A DNA stretch of 64,000 nt from Pseudescherichia sp031998825 (GTDB lineage: Bacteria; Pseudomonadota; Gammaproteobacteria; Enterobacterales; Enterobacteriaceae). A program made the translations under genes and the position numbers. Below the pieces are notes generated by a model. The model made no database searches. It was given only the letters and a program-made list of their open reading frames with translations, and was not told the DNA's origin. The stretch is from positions 1 to 64,000 of the forward strand of contig NZ_DAMACX010000019.1 in NCBI RefSeq assembly GCF_031998825.1. Direction: 5' to 3'. This document shows, one piece after another, positions 1 through 7,694 of the stretch (positions within the stretch are counted from its first letter, which is position 1; each line of letters opens with the position of its first letter).

Positions 1-614
1 GCCACCGCCGCCCTCAAGGCCGCCTCTCCTGCCAGCGTCTCGCCCGCCGCATGCCACGTCAGCTGCGGACCGCAATCCGGGCAGGCCACCGGCTGGGCGT
101 GAAAGCGGCGATCCGCCGGATTGCGATACTCTGCCTCGCAGGCCGGACAGAGCGGAAAGGCTGCCATCGCGGTCTGCGGGCGGTCATAGGGCATAGCGCG
201 GATAATGGTCACCCGCGGCCCGCAGTGGGTGCAGTTGACGAAGGGGTAGCGATAGCGGCGATCCGTGGGATCGTTCATCTCCGCCAGGCAGGCCGGACAG
301 GTAGCCGCATCCGGCACGATCTGGGTATCCATTCCGCCCCCCGCGCTGGGCAGAATAGTGAACGTCACAGGACGCTGCGGCCAGTGAAACGGCACGGCGT
401 CGGTCTGGTCGATGCGCGCCAGCGGCGGGCAGGCCTGCCGCATCTGCGCCATAAACCCGGCCTCCTCTCCCCAGAGCCGCACCACCACGCCCTGCCCGTC
501 GTTGCAGACGTCGCCGGTACGCTGGAGCCGCTGCGCCAGCTGCCAGACAAAGGGGCGGAAGCCCACCCCCTGCACTTTGCCGCGCACGCGGATAAGGACG
601 CCGCTCCCGCTCAT
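1..614 (-). CDS. hypF: HypF carbamoyltransferase, N-terminal part (runs off the window)
   Basis: HypF uses carbamoyl phosphate and ATP to make the carbamoyl group that becomes the CN ligands of the NiFe-hydrogenase active site, passing it to HypE. The visible 204 codons cover the N-terminal acylphosphatase-like domain (GKVQGVGFRPF near residues 12-22) and both zinc-finger blocks, with CxxC pairs at CPAC, CTHC, CPAC and CPDC. The YrdC-like and Kae1-like domains lie beyond base 1. The ATG is four bases after the stop of the upstream formate dehydrogenase gene, so translation is probably coupled. Operon order is hydN-fdhF-hypF. Confidence 0.95.
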   Translation of the reverse strand, partial: MSGSGVLIRVRGKVQGVGFRPFVWQLAQRLQRTGDVCNDGQGVVVRLWGEEAGFMAQMRQACPPLARIDQTDAVPFHWPQRPVTFTILPSAGGGMDTQIVPDAATCPACLAEMNDPTDRRYRYPFVNCTHCGPRVTIIRAMPYDRPQTAMAAFPLCPACEAEYRNPADRRFHAQPVACPDCGPQLTWHAAGETLAGEAALRAAV

Positions 615-618
615 GCCC

Positions 619-2766
619 CTACACCGCCGCGTCACGCAGGCGGGTTTTCATCGCCTGATAGGTGGTCTGGGTATAGCTTTCCGCCCAGGGCTGATCGGCT
701 ATCGCGCTGACCTTCACCGCGCAATACTTGGTCTCCGGCGTTTTGGAGATGGGGTCAAGGTTGTCCTGGGTGAGCTCGTTGCAGGCCCCAATCCACCACT
801 GGTAGGTCATGTAGACGCTGCCGCGATTAATGCGCTCGTTCACGTCGGCACGGCTGATCACTTTCCCGCGTCGGGACTCAACCCACACCAGCTGCCGGTC
901 ATGAATACCGAGCGCCTGGGCATCGTCCGGGCTGATCTGCACAAAGCCCGGCTCGTCGGCGAGGGTTTGCAGCGCCGCGCAGTTGCCGGTCATCGAACGG
1001 CAGGAGTAGTGGCCCACCTCGCGCACGGTGCAGAGCACCAGCGGGAAGTCGGCGTCCGGCACTTCGGCAGGCGCGCGCCACTGTGCCGCAAACAGGTGCC
1101 CTTTGCCGTCAGGGGTATCGAACCTGTTGCCCTGGTATAGATAGGGCGTTCCCGGATGATCCAGGGTTGGACAGGGCCACTGCACGTGCCCCATATCGCC
1201 CATCTTCTCGTAGGTGACGCCGTAGAAGAGCGGGCACAGCTCGCGCAGCTCATCCCAGATCTGCTGGTTGCTGTCGTAATGCATCGGGTAGCCCATCTCG
1301 GTGGCGATCAGGCTGATGATCTCCCAGTCGCGCTTGACGTTGTACTGCGCCTCTACCGCCTTCTCGAAACGCTGGAAGCCGCGATCGGCGCAGGTAAAGA
1401 CGCCGCCGTGTTCACCCCAGGAGGTCGCGGGCAGCAGAACATCCGCCTGCTCGGCGGTTTTGGTCATAAAGATATCCTGCACCACCACGAAGTCGAGGGC
1501 CTCAAAGCCCTTGCGCACCAGACCCAGGTCGGCTTCGGTCTGGAGCGGATCCTCACCCATGATGTAGTAGGCTTTGACCTTGCCCTCCAGCGCCAGGTGC
1601 GGCACTTCTGTAATGCGCACCCCGACCTGGTCGTCCATATCCGCAGCGTTAATCCCCCAGGCCCTGGCGAATTTCTCCCGCACCGCCGGATCCACCACGT
1701 CCTGGTAGCCAGGGAACTGGTTGGGGATCACCCCCATATCGCACGCCCCCTGGACGTTGTTCTGCCCGCGCACCGGCCCGACGCCGACGTGCTCCCGGCC
1801 GAGGTTGCCGGTGAGCAGCGCCAGGCTCGCCAGGCCTTTCACCACGTCCACCGCCTGGCCGAACTGGGTAACGCCCATGCCCCACATGATGGTGGCCGAC
1901 GGTGCTGCGGCGTAGGTGCGCATCGCCTGACGGATCTGCTGGGCGCTGACCCCGGTCAGGTGCTCAACCGCCTCGGGCGCATAGTCTTTAACCACCTCAC
2001 GATAGGCATCGAGGCCGCTGGTAAAGCTGGCTACATACTCTCTGTCGTACAGCTCCTCCTCCAGCAGCACGTAGCCAAAGGCGTTGACCAGCGCCATATT
2101 GCAGCCGTTGTTGATCTGCAGATGCTGATCGGCAATGCGCGCGGTTTCGATCCGGCGCGGATCGCAGACGATGATCTTCGCCCCGTTCTGTTTAGCTTTG
2201 ATCACCCGGCGGGCAACGATCGGGTGCGAGTCGGCGCAGTTGTAGCCGAACACCAGCAGGCAGCGGGAGTGTTCAATGTCGCCGATGGAGTTGCTCATCG
2301 CCCCGTTGCCCAGCGCCTCCTGCAGGCCCGCTACCGATGGGCCGTGACAGACCCTGGCGCAGCAGTCGACATTGTTGGTGTGCAGCACGCCGCGAGCAAA
2401 CTTCTGCATCACATAGTTGGTTTCGTTGCCGGTCCCGCGCGAGGAGCCGGTGGTCATGATCGCCCGGCCGCCGTGCTGGGCCTTGATCTCCCCCAGCCGC
2501 TTTGCGGTGTAGCGAATGGCTTCATCCCAGCTTACGGGCGTTAATTTGCCGCCTTTTTGGTAGCGGATCATCGGCTGGGTCAGGCGCGGCGTCAGGAGTT
2601 TCGTATCGTTAAGGAAATCCCAGCCGTAGTAACCCTTCAGGCAGAGCTGATTCTGGTTGGTGACGCCTTCCGCCGCTTCGGCACGAATAATTTTGTTGTT
2701 ATCGACCACCAGCTTCAGCTTGCAGCCTGCGCCGCAGTAGGGACAAACGCTCGTAATTTTTTTCAT
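619..2766 (-). CDS. fdhF: Formate dehydrogenase H, cysteine-type (non-selenocysteine) homologue
   Basis: This molybdenum bis-MGD enzyme oxidises formate and feeds electrons through HycB to hydrogenase 3. At 715 residues it matches E. coli FdhF in length. An N-terminal [4Fe-4S] motif (CPYCGAGC, then CLKG with Lys44) and the VDCCARVCHGPS segment are conserved. Codon 140 (bases 2349-2347) is TGT, Cys, where E. coli FdhF has in-frame TGA for selenocysteine; the following His141 and the VRGQNN arginine are kept. The enzyme should therefore need no selenium. It lies between hydN and hypF, whereas E. coli K-12 fdhF is at a separate locus. A selenocysteine paralogue elsewhere in the genome is possible. 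Confidence 0.93.
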   Translation of the reverse strand: MKKITSVCPYCGAGCKLKLVVDNNKIIRAEAAEGVTNQNQLCLKGYYGWDFLNDTKLLTPRLTQPMIRYQKGGKLTPVSWDEAIRYTAKRLGEIKAQHGGRAIMTTGSSRGTGNETNYVMQKFARGVLHTNNVDCCARVCHGPSVAGLQEALGNGAMSNSIGDIEHSRCLLVFGYNCADSHPIVARRVIKAKQNGAKIIVCDPRRIETARIADQHLQINNGCNMALVNAFGYVLLEEELYDREYVASFTSGLDAYREVVKDYAPEAVEHLTGVSAQQIRQAMRTYAAAPSATIMWGMGVTQFGQAVDVVKGLASLALLTGNLGREHVGVGPVRGQNNVQGACDMGVIPNQFPGYQDVVDPAVREKFARAWGINAADMDDQVGVRITEVPHLALEGKVKAYYIMGEDPLQTEADLGLVRKGFEALDFVVVQDIFMTKTAEQADVLLPATSWGEHGGVFTCADRGFQRFEKAVEAQYNVKRDWEIISLIATEMGYPMHYDSNQQIWDELRELCPLFYGVTYEKMGDMGHVQWPCPTLDHPGTPYLYQGNRFDTPDGKGHLFAAQWRAPAEVPDADFPLVLCTVREVGHYSCRSMTGNCAALQTLADEPGFVQISPDDAQALGIHDRQLVWVESRRGKVISRADVNERINRGSVYMTYQWWIGACNELTQDNLDPISKTPETKYCAVKVSAIADQPWAESYTQTTYQAMKTRLRDAAV

Positions 2767-2803
2767 CAGTAACAGACCTGTTAAAAGTTGAAATACTGTT
2801 CAG

Positions 2804-3364
2804 TTAAAAGAGAAGTGAGGCCGCGGTATCGAGGGCCGCACGGCGGCGTCTCTCGGCGCTGAGCTGCTCCAGACGTGCCCTGTCGACGCAGACCAGCGCC
2901 TCGGTAGGACAGACCTCCATGCAGGCGGGGCCCGCCTCGCGGGTGTGGCAGAGGTCGCACTTGTTGGCCTCGGCTTTCTCCGCCCGCACGTTCAGGCCCG
3001 CGCCGCTGTTGCGGACCACCGGGCGCACAACGACCTCCATCGCGCCATAGGGGCAGGCGACCACGCAGGTTTTGCACCCGATGCAGCGCTCCTGCATGAC
3101 GTTAACAAAACCTTTGTCCCGGCTGATGGCGCCATTGGGGCAGACGTTGGCACAGGGCGCGTCCTCGCACTGACGGCACAGGGTTGCGGTAGAGACGTTC
3201 ACGCCTTTAATAACGTGAATACGCGGCAGGAAGCTGTCGGGGGTTAAAGAGGCACAATCCTGTTGCGCCTGGTGGGAGACCACGCAAGCAACTTCACAGG
3301 TACGGCAGCCAATACATTTACTGGCGTCGGCCATGATGAAACGGTTCATCAAATTCTCCAGCAT
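2804..3364 (-). CDS. hydN: HydN, ferredoxin-like electron carrier / FDH-H accessory protein
   Basis: A 186-residue polyferredoxin of the HycB/HydN family with four [4Fe-4S] Cys sets: CIGCRTCEVAC near the N-terminus, CRQCEDAPCANVCP, CIGCKTCVVACP and CDLC...CMEVCP. HydN is associated with formate dehydrogenase H activity; E. coli HydN is of similar size. It is the first gene of the hydN-fdhF-hypF run and ends 37 bp before fdhF. A sigma54-type promoter and an FhlA-like palindrome lie between it and ascG. Confidence 0.93.
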   Translation of the reverse strand: MLENLMNRFIMADASKCIGCRTCEVACVVSHQAQQDCASLTPDSFLPRIHVIKGVNVSTATLCRQCEDAPCANVCPNGAISRDKGFVNVMQERCIGCKTCVVACPYGAMEVVVRPVVRNSGAGLNVRAEKAEANKCDLCHTREAGPACMEVCPTEALVCVDRARLEQLSAERRRRAALDTAASLLF

Positions 3365-3385
3365 TAACGGTAGTGTGCCGGAGTA

Positions 3386-3402
3386 TTCACGAATCGTGCC
3401 AG
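3386..3402 (-). promoter_or_regulatory. Candidate sigma54 (-24/-12) promoter of hydN
   Basis: Read on the minus strand the site has a perfect -24 box TGGCAC, five bases, then GTGAA in the -12 place. The -12 box departs from the TTGCA consensus. Its position just upstream of hydN and the FhlA-type palindrome at 3447-3472 support it; E. coli hydN-hypF is known to be sigma54- and FhlA-dependent. Confidence 0.6.
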
Positions 3403-3446
3403 AGTTTATTGTCTTGATTTATAACGCTTTTAAAACAAGAGAAAAC

Positions 3447-3488
3447 TGTCATCGACACTTGTGACGATGACAGCTGTCGACGTCAGAC
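3447..3488 (-). promoter_or_regulatory. Candidate FhlA upstream activating site for hydN
   Basis: An inverted repeat TGTCATCG-N10-CGATGACA (3447-3472) is followed by a TGTCGACG element. Similar TGTCATTTCG elements occur upstream of the hyc and hyp promoters in this window. It sits about 50 bp upstream of the -24 box of hydN and touches the 3' end of ascG. Assignment to FhlA is by resemblance and position. Confidence 0.5.
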
Positions 3489-4496
3489 GTGCGGACCGTG
3501 GCTAACGGAGCCGCGCAGGATCAGCTCGCCGGTAAAGGGTGGCTGGGTCGTGAACTCCCCGCCATCAAGCATAAAAATAAGGCGGTTGATGGTCTCTTTG
3601 ATCATCTCCGTTACCGGGATTTTGACGCTGGCCAGCGGCGGGACGGTATAGGGGGCGATGGCAATATCATCGAAGCCAATCACCGAGACCTGCTCCGGGA
3701 CGGGAATGCCGCTGCTGTGCAGCTGGCTAATGGCGCCAATCGCCATGTCGTCATTGCTGGCTACCAGCGCGCTGAAGCGCACCCCGCGCTCCAGCAGCGT
3801 CGCCACACCTGCCGAGCCGCTGGCAGGCGTCCACTTCCCCTCGACAATCAGCTCGTTACGCACCGCCACGCCATGGCGCTCCAGCGCCTCTCTATAGCCG
3901 GAGAGACGCTCGTTGCCGGTAGGCGAGTCGAGAGAGCCGGTGATAAAGGCGATATCCCGATGCCCCTGGGCCAGCAGCGTCTCTACCGCCGCCAGGCTGG
4001 TGCTTTTCTGGTCGCAGTAGACGCAGTGGCTGCTGTTTTTACGCAGCCGCCGGTTGAGCACCATAATGGGTTGGGTGTGGCCGTCGATGATCGTGTCGAT
4101 CTCGTCGACGCTGAGAAAGCGCGGGTAGATCACGATCGCATCGCAGCGTAGATCGAGCAGATACTGGATCGCCTGTCGCTCCTCCTCGGCGCTGTGCTTG
4201 CCGTCGGCGAGGATCAGTTGACGACCGCGATCCTCCGTCATCCGCGCCGCGTGAAACAGCAGCTCGCTGAAGTAGACCCCGTGGTAGAGGGTGTTGGTCA
4301 CCACCAGCCCGAGGGTCTGGGTGGTTTTCGCCGCCAGGTTACGCGCCAGCAGGTTAGGCCGGTAGCCGCTCTCCTCGATCGCCTTGAATACGCGCTCCTT
4401 GGTCTCCTGGCCAACGTAGCCGTTGCCTGACAGCACGCGGGATACCGTCGCCTTCGATACCCCTGCCCGCTTCGCTACCTCCAGCATCGTGGTCAT
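3483..4496 (-). CDS. ascG: AscG, LacI-family repressor of the asc operon
   Basis: A 337-residue LacI/GalR repressor with an N-terminal helix-turn-helix (MLEVAKRAGVSKATVSRVL, residues 4-22) and a periplasmic-binding-protein-like effector domain. It is close to E. coli AscG over its whole length. It represses the divergent ascFB genes; the likely operator lies at 4643-4656. The 223-bp spacer to ascF holds the operator and a CRP-like site. Confidence 0.95.
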   Translation of the reverse strand: MTTMLEVAKRAGVSKATVSRVLSGNGYVGQETKERVFKAIEESGYRPNLLARNLAAKTTQTLGLVVTNTLYHGVYFSELLFHAARMTEDRGRQLILADGKHSAEEERQAIQYLLDLRCDAIVIYPRFLSVDEIDTIIDGHTQPIMVLNRRLRKNSSHCVYCDQKSTSLAAVETLLAQGHRDIAFITGSLDSPTGNERLSGYREALERHGVAVRNELIVEGKWTPASGSAGVATLLERGVRFSALVASNDDMAIGAISQLHSSGIPVPEQVSVIGFDDIAIAPYTVPPLASVKIPVTEMIKETINRLIFMLDGGEFTTQPPFTGELILRGSVSHGPHV

Positions 4497-4576
4497 ATGT
4501 GCTTTCCTTTCATTTGCATATCCGCAGTTTACTGCACCCGACGTGGATTTGCAGCGCTTTGCCTGGCGGCGATCAT

Positions 4577-4592
4577 GGTGATCGCCCTCACG
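4577..4592 (+). promoter_or_regulatory. Candidate CRP site upstream of ascF
   Basis: GGTGA-N6-TCACG matches the TGTGA-N6-TCACA consensus at 8 of 10 core positions. It lies about 130-145 bp upstream of the ascF start codon, between the divergent ascG and ascF genes. Catabolite control fits a beta-glucoside PTS operon. Confidence 0.45.
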
Positions 4593-4642
4593 GTTCTAAA
4601 CATCCGCCATTGAATATAAAAATGAAACTCAGCATGATTTTG

Positions 4643-4656
4643 TGGAACCGGTTTCC
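4643..4656. promoter_or_regulatory. Candidate AscG operator
   Basis: TGGAACCGGTTTCC is a near-perfect 14-bp palindrome of the LacI-family type with a central CpG, and resembles the TGAAACCGGTTTCA-type operator recalled for E. coli AscG. It lies 64 bp upstream of the ascF ATG, where binding would block transcription. Confidence 0.6.
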
Positions 4657-4719
4657 TACATCACGTCTCACTGCTCGCGGTGCAGTCGTAACCCCCTACT
4701 AAAACAGGATAAAAATCCG

Positions 4720-6168
4720 ATGGCCAAAAACTATGCCGCGCTGGCGACGACCGTGGTCACCGCGCTGGGCGGGGCGGATAATATCGCCGCCGTCACCCAC
4801 TGCATGACGCGCCTGCGTTTTGTGGTGAAAGATGAGACGCAAATCGACAGCGCCACGCTGAAAAGCACTCCCGGCGTGATGGGCGTGGTGCGCAGCGACA
4901 GCCAGTGCCAGGTGATCATCGGTAATACGGTGTCGCAGGCCTATGCCGAAGTGGTGCGCCTGCTGCCGGCCGATATGCAGCCGGTGGCAGACACCGGGCC
5001 GCAAAAGCTGACCCTGCGGCGCATTGGCGCGGGCATTCTCGACGCGCTGATCGGCACCATGTCACCGCTGATCCCGGCGATCATCGGCGGCTCGATGGTC
5101 AAGCTGCTGGCGATGATCCTTGAGATGACCGGCGTGCTGGAGAAAGGCTCCTCCACGCTGACGATCCTCACCGTGATTGGCGACGGCGCCTTCTTCTTCC
5201 TGCCGCTGATGGTAGCGGCCTCGGCGGCGGTGAAGTTTAAAACCAACATGTCGCTGGCCATTGCCATCGCCGGGGTGCTGGTGCATCCGAGCTTTATCGA
5301 GCTGATGGCGAAAGCGGCCCAGGGCCAGCAGGTGGAGTTCGCCCTGGTTCCGGTGACAGCGGTGAAGTATACCTACACGGTGATCCCGGCGCTGGTGATG
5401 ACCTGGTGCCTCTCCTGGATCGAACGCTGGGTGGATCGCATCACCCCGGCGGTAACGAAAAACTTCCTTAAGCCGATGCTGATCGTGCTGATCGCCGCCC
5501 CGCTCGCCATCCTGCTGATCGGGCCGATCGGGATCTGGATCGGCAGCGCCATCTCCGCGCTGGTCTACACCATTCACAGCTACCTGGGCTGGCTGTCGGT
5601 GGCGATCATGGGCGCGCTCTGGCCGCTGCTGGTAATGACCGGCATGCACCGCGTCTTTACCCCGACCATCATCCAGACCATCGCCGAGACCGGCAAAGAG
5701 GGCATGGTGATGCCGTCCGAGATTGGCGCGAACCTGTCGCTGGGCGGCTCGTCGCTGGCGGTGGCGTGGAAAACCAAAAACCCGGAGCTGCGCCAGACGG
5801 CGCTGGCGGCGGCGGCCTCGGCCATTCTGGCGGGGATCTCCGAGCCTGCGCTCTACGGGGTGGCGGTGCGCCTGAAGCGCCCCCTGGTCGCCAGCCTGAT
5901 CAGCGGCTTTATCTGCGGCGCGGTGGCCGGGATCGCCGGGCTTGCCAGCCACTCGATGGCTGCACCGGGACTTTTTACCAGCGTCCAATTCTTCGACCCC
6001 GCTAATCCAATGAGCATTGTCTGGGTCTTTGCCGTGATGGCGCTGGCGGTGGTGCTGTCGTTTGTGCTCACCCTGCTGCTGGGCTTTGAGGATCTGCCCG
6101 TCGAGGATGAGGCAGCCAAAGCGCGTGCGTTGCAGGCAGCAAAACCAGCGGCAGCGGCCAGAGCCTGA
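4720..6168 (+). CDS. ascF: AscF, beta-glucoside (arbutin/salicin/cellobiose) PTS EIIBC
   Basis: Phosphoenolpyruvate-dependent transporter that imports and phosphorylates aryl-beta-glucosides across the inner membrane. The EIIB domain is N-terminal with the phosphorylated Cys28 in VTHCMTRLRF; the EIIC membrane domain follows from about residue 100 to 465. No EIIA domain is fused. The start at MAKNYAAL (482 residues) is chosen over an upstream in-frame GTG because that extension would place the operator inside the coding region and because E. coli AscF starts with the same residues. ascB follows after 18 bp. Confidence 0.95.
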   Translation: MAKNYAALATTVVTALGGADNIAAVTHCMTRLRFVVKDETQIDSATLKSTPGVMGVVRSDSQCQVIIGNTVSQAYAEVVRLLPADMQPVADTGPQKLTLRRIGAGILDALIGTMSPLIPAIIGGSMVKLLAMILEMTGVLEKGSSTLTILTVIGDGAFFFLPLMVAASAAVKFKTNMSLAIAIAGVLVHPSFIELMAKAAQGQQVEFALVPVTAVKYTYTVIPALVMTWCLSWIERWVDRITPAVTKNFLKPMLIVLIAAPLAILLIGPIGIWIGSAISALVYTIHSYLGWLSVAIMGALWPLLVMTGMHRVFTPTIIQTIAETGKEGMVMPSEIGANLSLGGSSLAVAWKTKNPELRQTALAAAASAILAGISEPALYGVAVRLKRPLVASLISGFICGAVAGIAGLASHSMAAPGLFTSVQFFDPANPMSIVWVFAVMALAVVLSFVLTLLLGFEDLPVEDEAAKARALQAAKPAAAARA

Positions 6169-6186
6169 TTTAACAAGAGGTAAATT

Positions 6187-7611
6187 ATGTCTGTATTTCC
6201 AGAGGGATTTTTATGGGGCGGCGCACTGGCCGCCAACCAGTCGGAGGGGGCGTATCGCGAAGGCGGCAAAGGGCTGACCACCGTTGATACCATTCCGCAC
6301 GGCGCAAACCGTCTGCCGGTCAAGCTGGGCCTGGAGAAGCGCTTTACCCTGCGCGACGATGAGTTCTACCCCAGCCACGAGGCGATCGATTTCTATCATC
6401 GCTACCGGGAAGATATCGCCCTGATGGCGGAGATGGGATTCACCGTGTTTCGCACCTCTATCGCCTGGGCGCGCCTCTATCCCAACGGCGACGAGCTGAC
6501 GCCTAACCCTGAAGGGATCGCCTTCTACAGGGCAGTATTTGAGGAGTGCCGGAAGTACAACATCGAGCCGCTGGTGACCCTGTGTCACTTCGACGTGCCG
6601 ATGCATCTGGTTCGCGAGTACGGTTCATGGCGTAACCGTAAGATGGTGGAGTTCTTCACCCGCTACGCCCGCACCTGCTTTGAGGCGTTCGACGGGCTGG
6701 TGAAGTACTGGCTCACATTCAATGAAATTAACATCATGCTGCACAGCCCCTATTCAGGCGCGGGGCTGGTGTTTGAAGAGGGTGAAAACCCGGAGTGGGT
6801 CAAGTACCAGGCGGCGCACCACGAGCTGATCGCCAGCGCGCTGGCCACCCAAATTGCTCACGAGGTGAATTCAGACAACCAGGTCGGCTGTATGCTGGCG
6901 GGCGGTAACTTCTACCCCTACTCCTGCAAGCCAGAGGACGTCTGGGCGGCGCTGGAGAAGGATCGCGAAAACCTGTTCTTTATTGACGTTCAGGCGCGCG
7001 GAGCCTACCCGGCGTGGACGGGACGCATGTTCCGCGAGAAGGGGATTGCCATTGAGATCCTGCCCGGTGACGAGGAGATCCTCAAGCACACCGTCGATTT
7101 TGTGTCGTTCAGCTACTACGCCTCCCGCTGCGCCTCGGCGGAGATGAACGCGGGCAACACCAGCGCGGCCAACGTCGTCAAATCGCTGAAAAACCCGTAC
7201 ATCGAGGCCAGCGAGTGGGGCTGGGGTATCGATCCTCTCGGCCTGCGCATCACCATGAACATGATGTACGACCGCTACCAGAAGCCGCTGTTCCTGGTGG
7301 AAAACGGGCTGGGGGCGCGGGACGCGTTCGATGCTAACGGCGAGATTAACGACGACTACCGCATCAGCTACCTGCGGGAGCATATTCGTGCCATGGGCGA
7401 GGCGGTGGCGGACGGCATTCCCCTGCTCGGCTACACCTCCTGGGGCTGCATCGATCTGGTGGCGGCCTCAACGGGGGAGATGAGCAAGCGCTACGGCTTT
7501 GTCTACGTTGACCGCGACGACCATGGCAACGGCACGCTGGACCGCGTCCGCAAGAAGTCGTTCTGGTGGTATAAGAAGGTGATCGCCAGCAACGGGGCGG
7601 ATTTAGAGTAG
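6187..7611 (+). CDS. ascB: AscB, 6-phospho-beta-glucosidase (GH1)
   Basis: Cytoplasmic glycoside hydrolase family 1 enzyme that splits the 6-phospho-beta-glucosides delivered by AscF. At 474 residues it has the E. coli AscB length. The acid/base Glu is in TFNEIN and the nucleophile Glu in LVENGLGA. The N-terminal FLWGGALAANQ motif is typical of GH1. It is the second gene of the ascFB operon; a REP-like palindrome directly follows its stop codon. Confidence 0.95.
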   Translation: MSVFPEGFLWGGALAANQSEGAYREGGKGLTTVDTIPHGANRLPVKLGLEKRFTLRDDEFYPSHEAIDFYHRYREDIALMAEMGFTVFRTSIAWARLYPNGDELTPNPEGIAFYRAVFEECRKYNIEPLVTLCHFDVPMHLVREYGSWRNRKMVEFFTRYARTCFEAFDGLVKYWLTFNEINIMLHSPYSGAGLVFEEGENPEWVKYQAAHHELIASALATQIAHEVNSDNQVGCMLAGGNFYPYSCKPEDVWAALEKDRENLFFIDVQARGAYPAWTGRMFREKGIAIEILPGDEEILKHTVDFVSFSYYASRCASAEMNAGNTSAANVVKSLKNPYIEASEWGWGIDPLGLRITMNMMYDRYQKPLFLVENGLGARDAFDANGEINDDYRISYLREHIRAMGEAVADGIPLLGYTSWGCIDLVAASTGEMSKRYGFVYVDRDDHGNGTLDRVRKKSFWWYKKVIASNGADLE

Positions 7612-7617
7612 GTTTTC

Positions 7618-7685
7618 GCCGGGCGGCGCTGCGCTTGCACCGGCCTACGATCCTGTAGGCCCGGTAAGCGTAGCGCCACCGGGCG
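7618..7685. repeat. REP-type palindromic pair downstream of ascB
   Basis: Two imperfect GC-rich palindromic arms (GCCGGGCGGCGCTGCGCTTG and a reverse-oriented CCGGTAAGCGTAGCGCCACC) flank TAGGCC-type spacers, the usual enterobacterial REP/BIME form. It lies between ascB and the convergent Rhs-like gene and could act as a shared 3' end structure. Confidence 0.75.
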
Positions 7686-7694
7686 TTATGGCAC

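Noticed and set aside
2347..2349. TGT at fdhF codon 140 as a sequencing error for TGA
   Set aside because: Cys-type FdhF enzymes are known and the frame is otherwise intact; kept as a real Cys codon, though resequencing could test it.
1156..2544. 462-codon open frame on the plus strand opposite fdhF
   Set aside because: Shadow frame of fdhF with no domain or ribosome-binding site; the opposite strand encodes a well-conserved enzyme.
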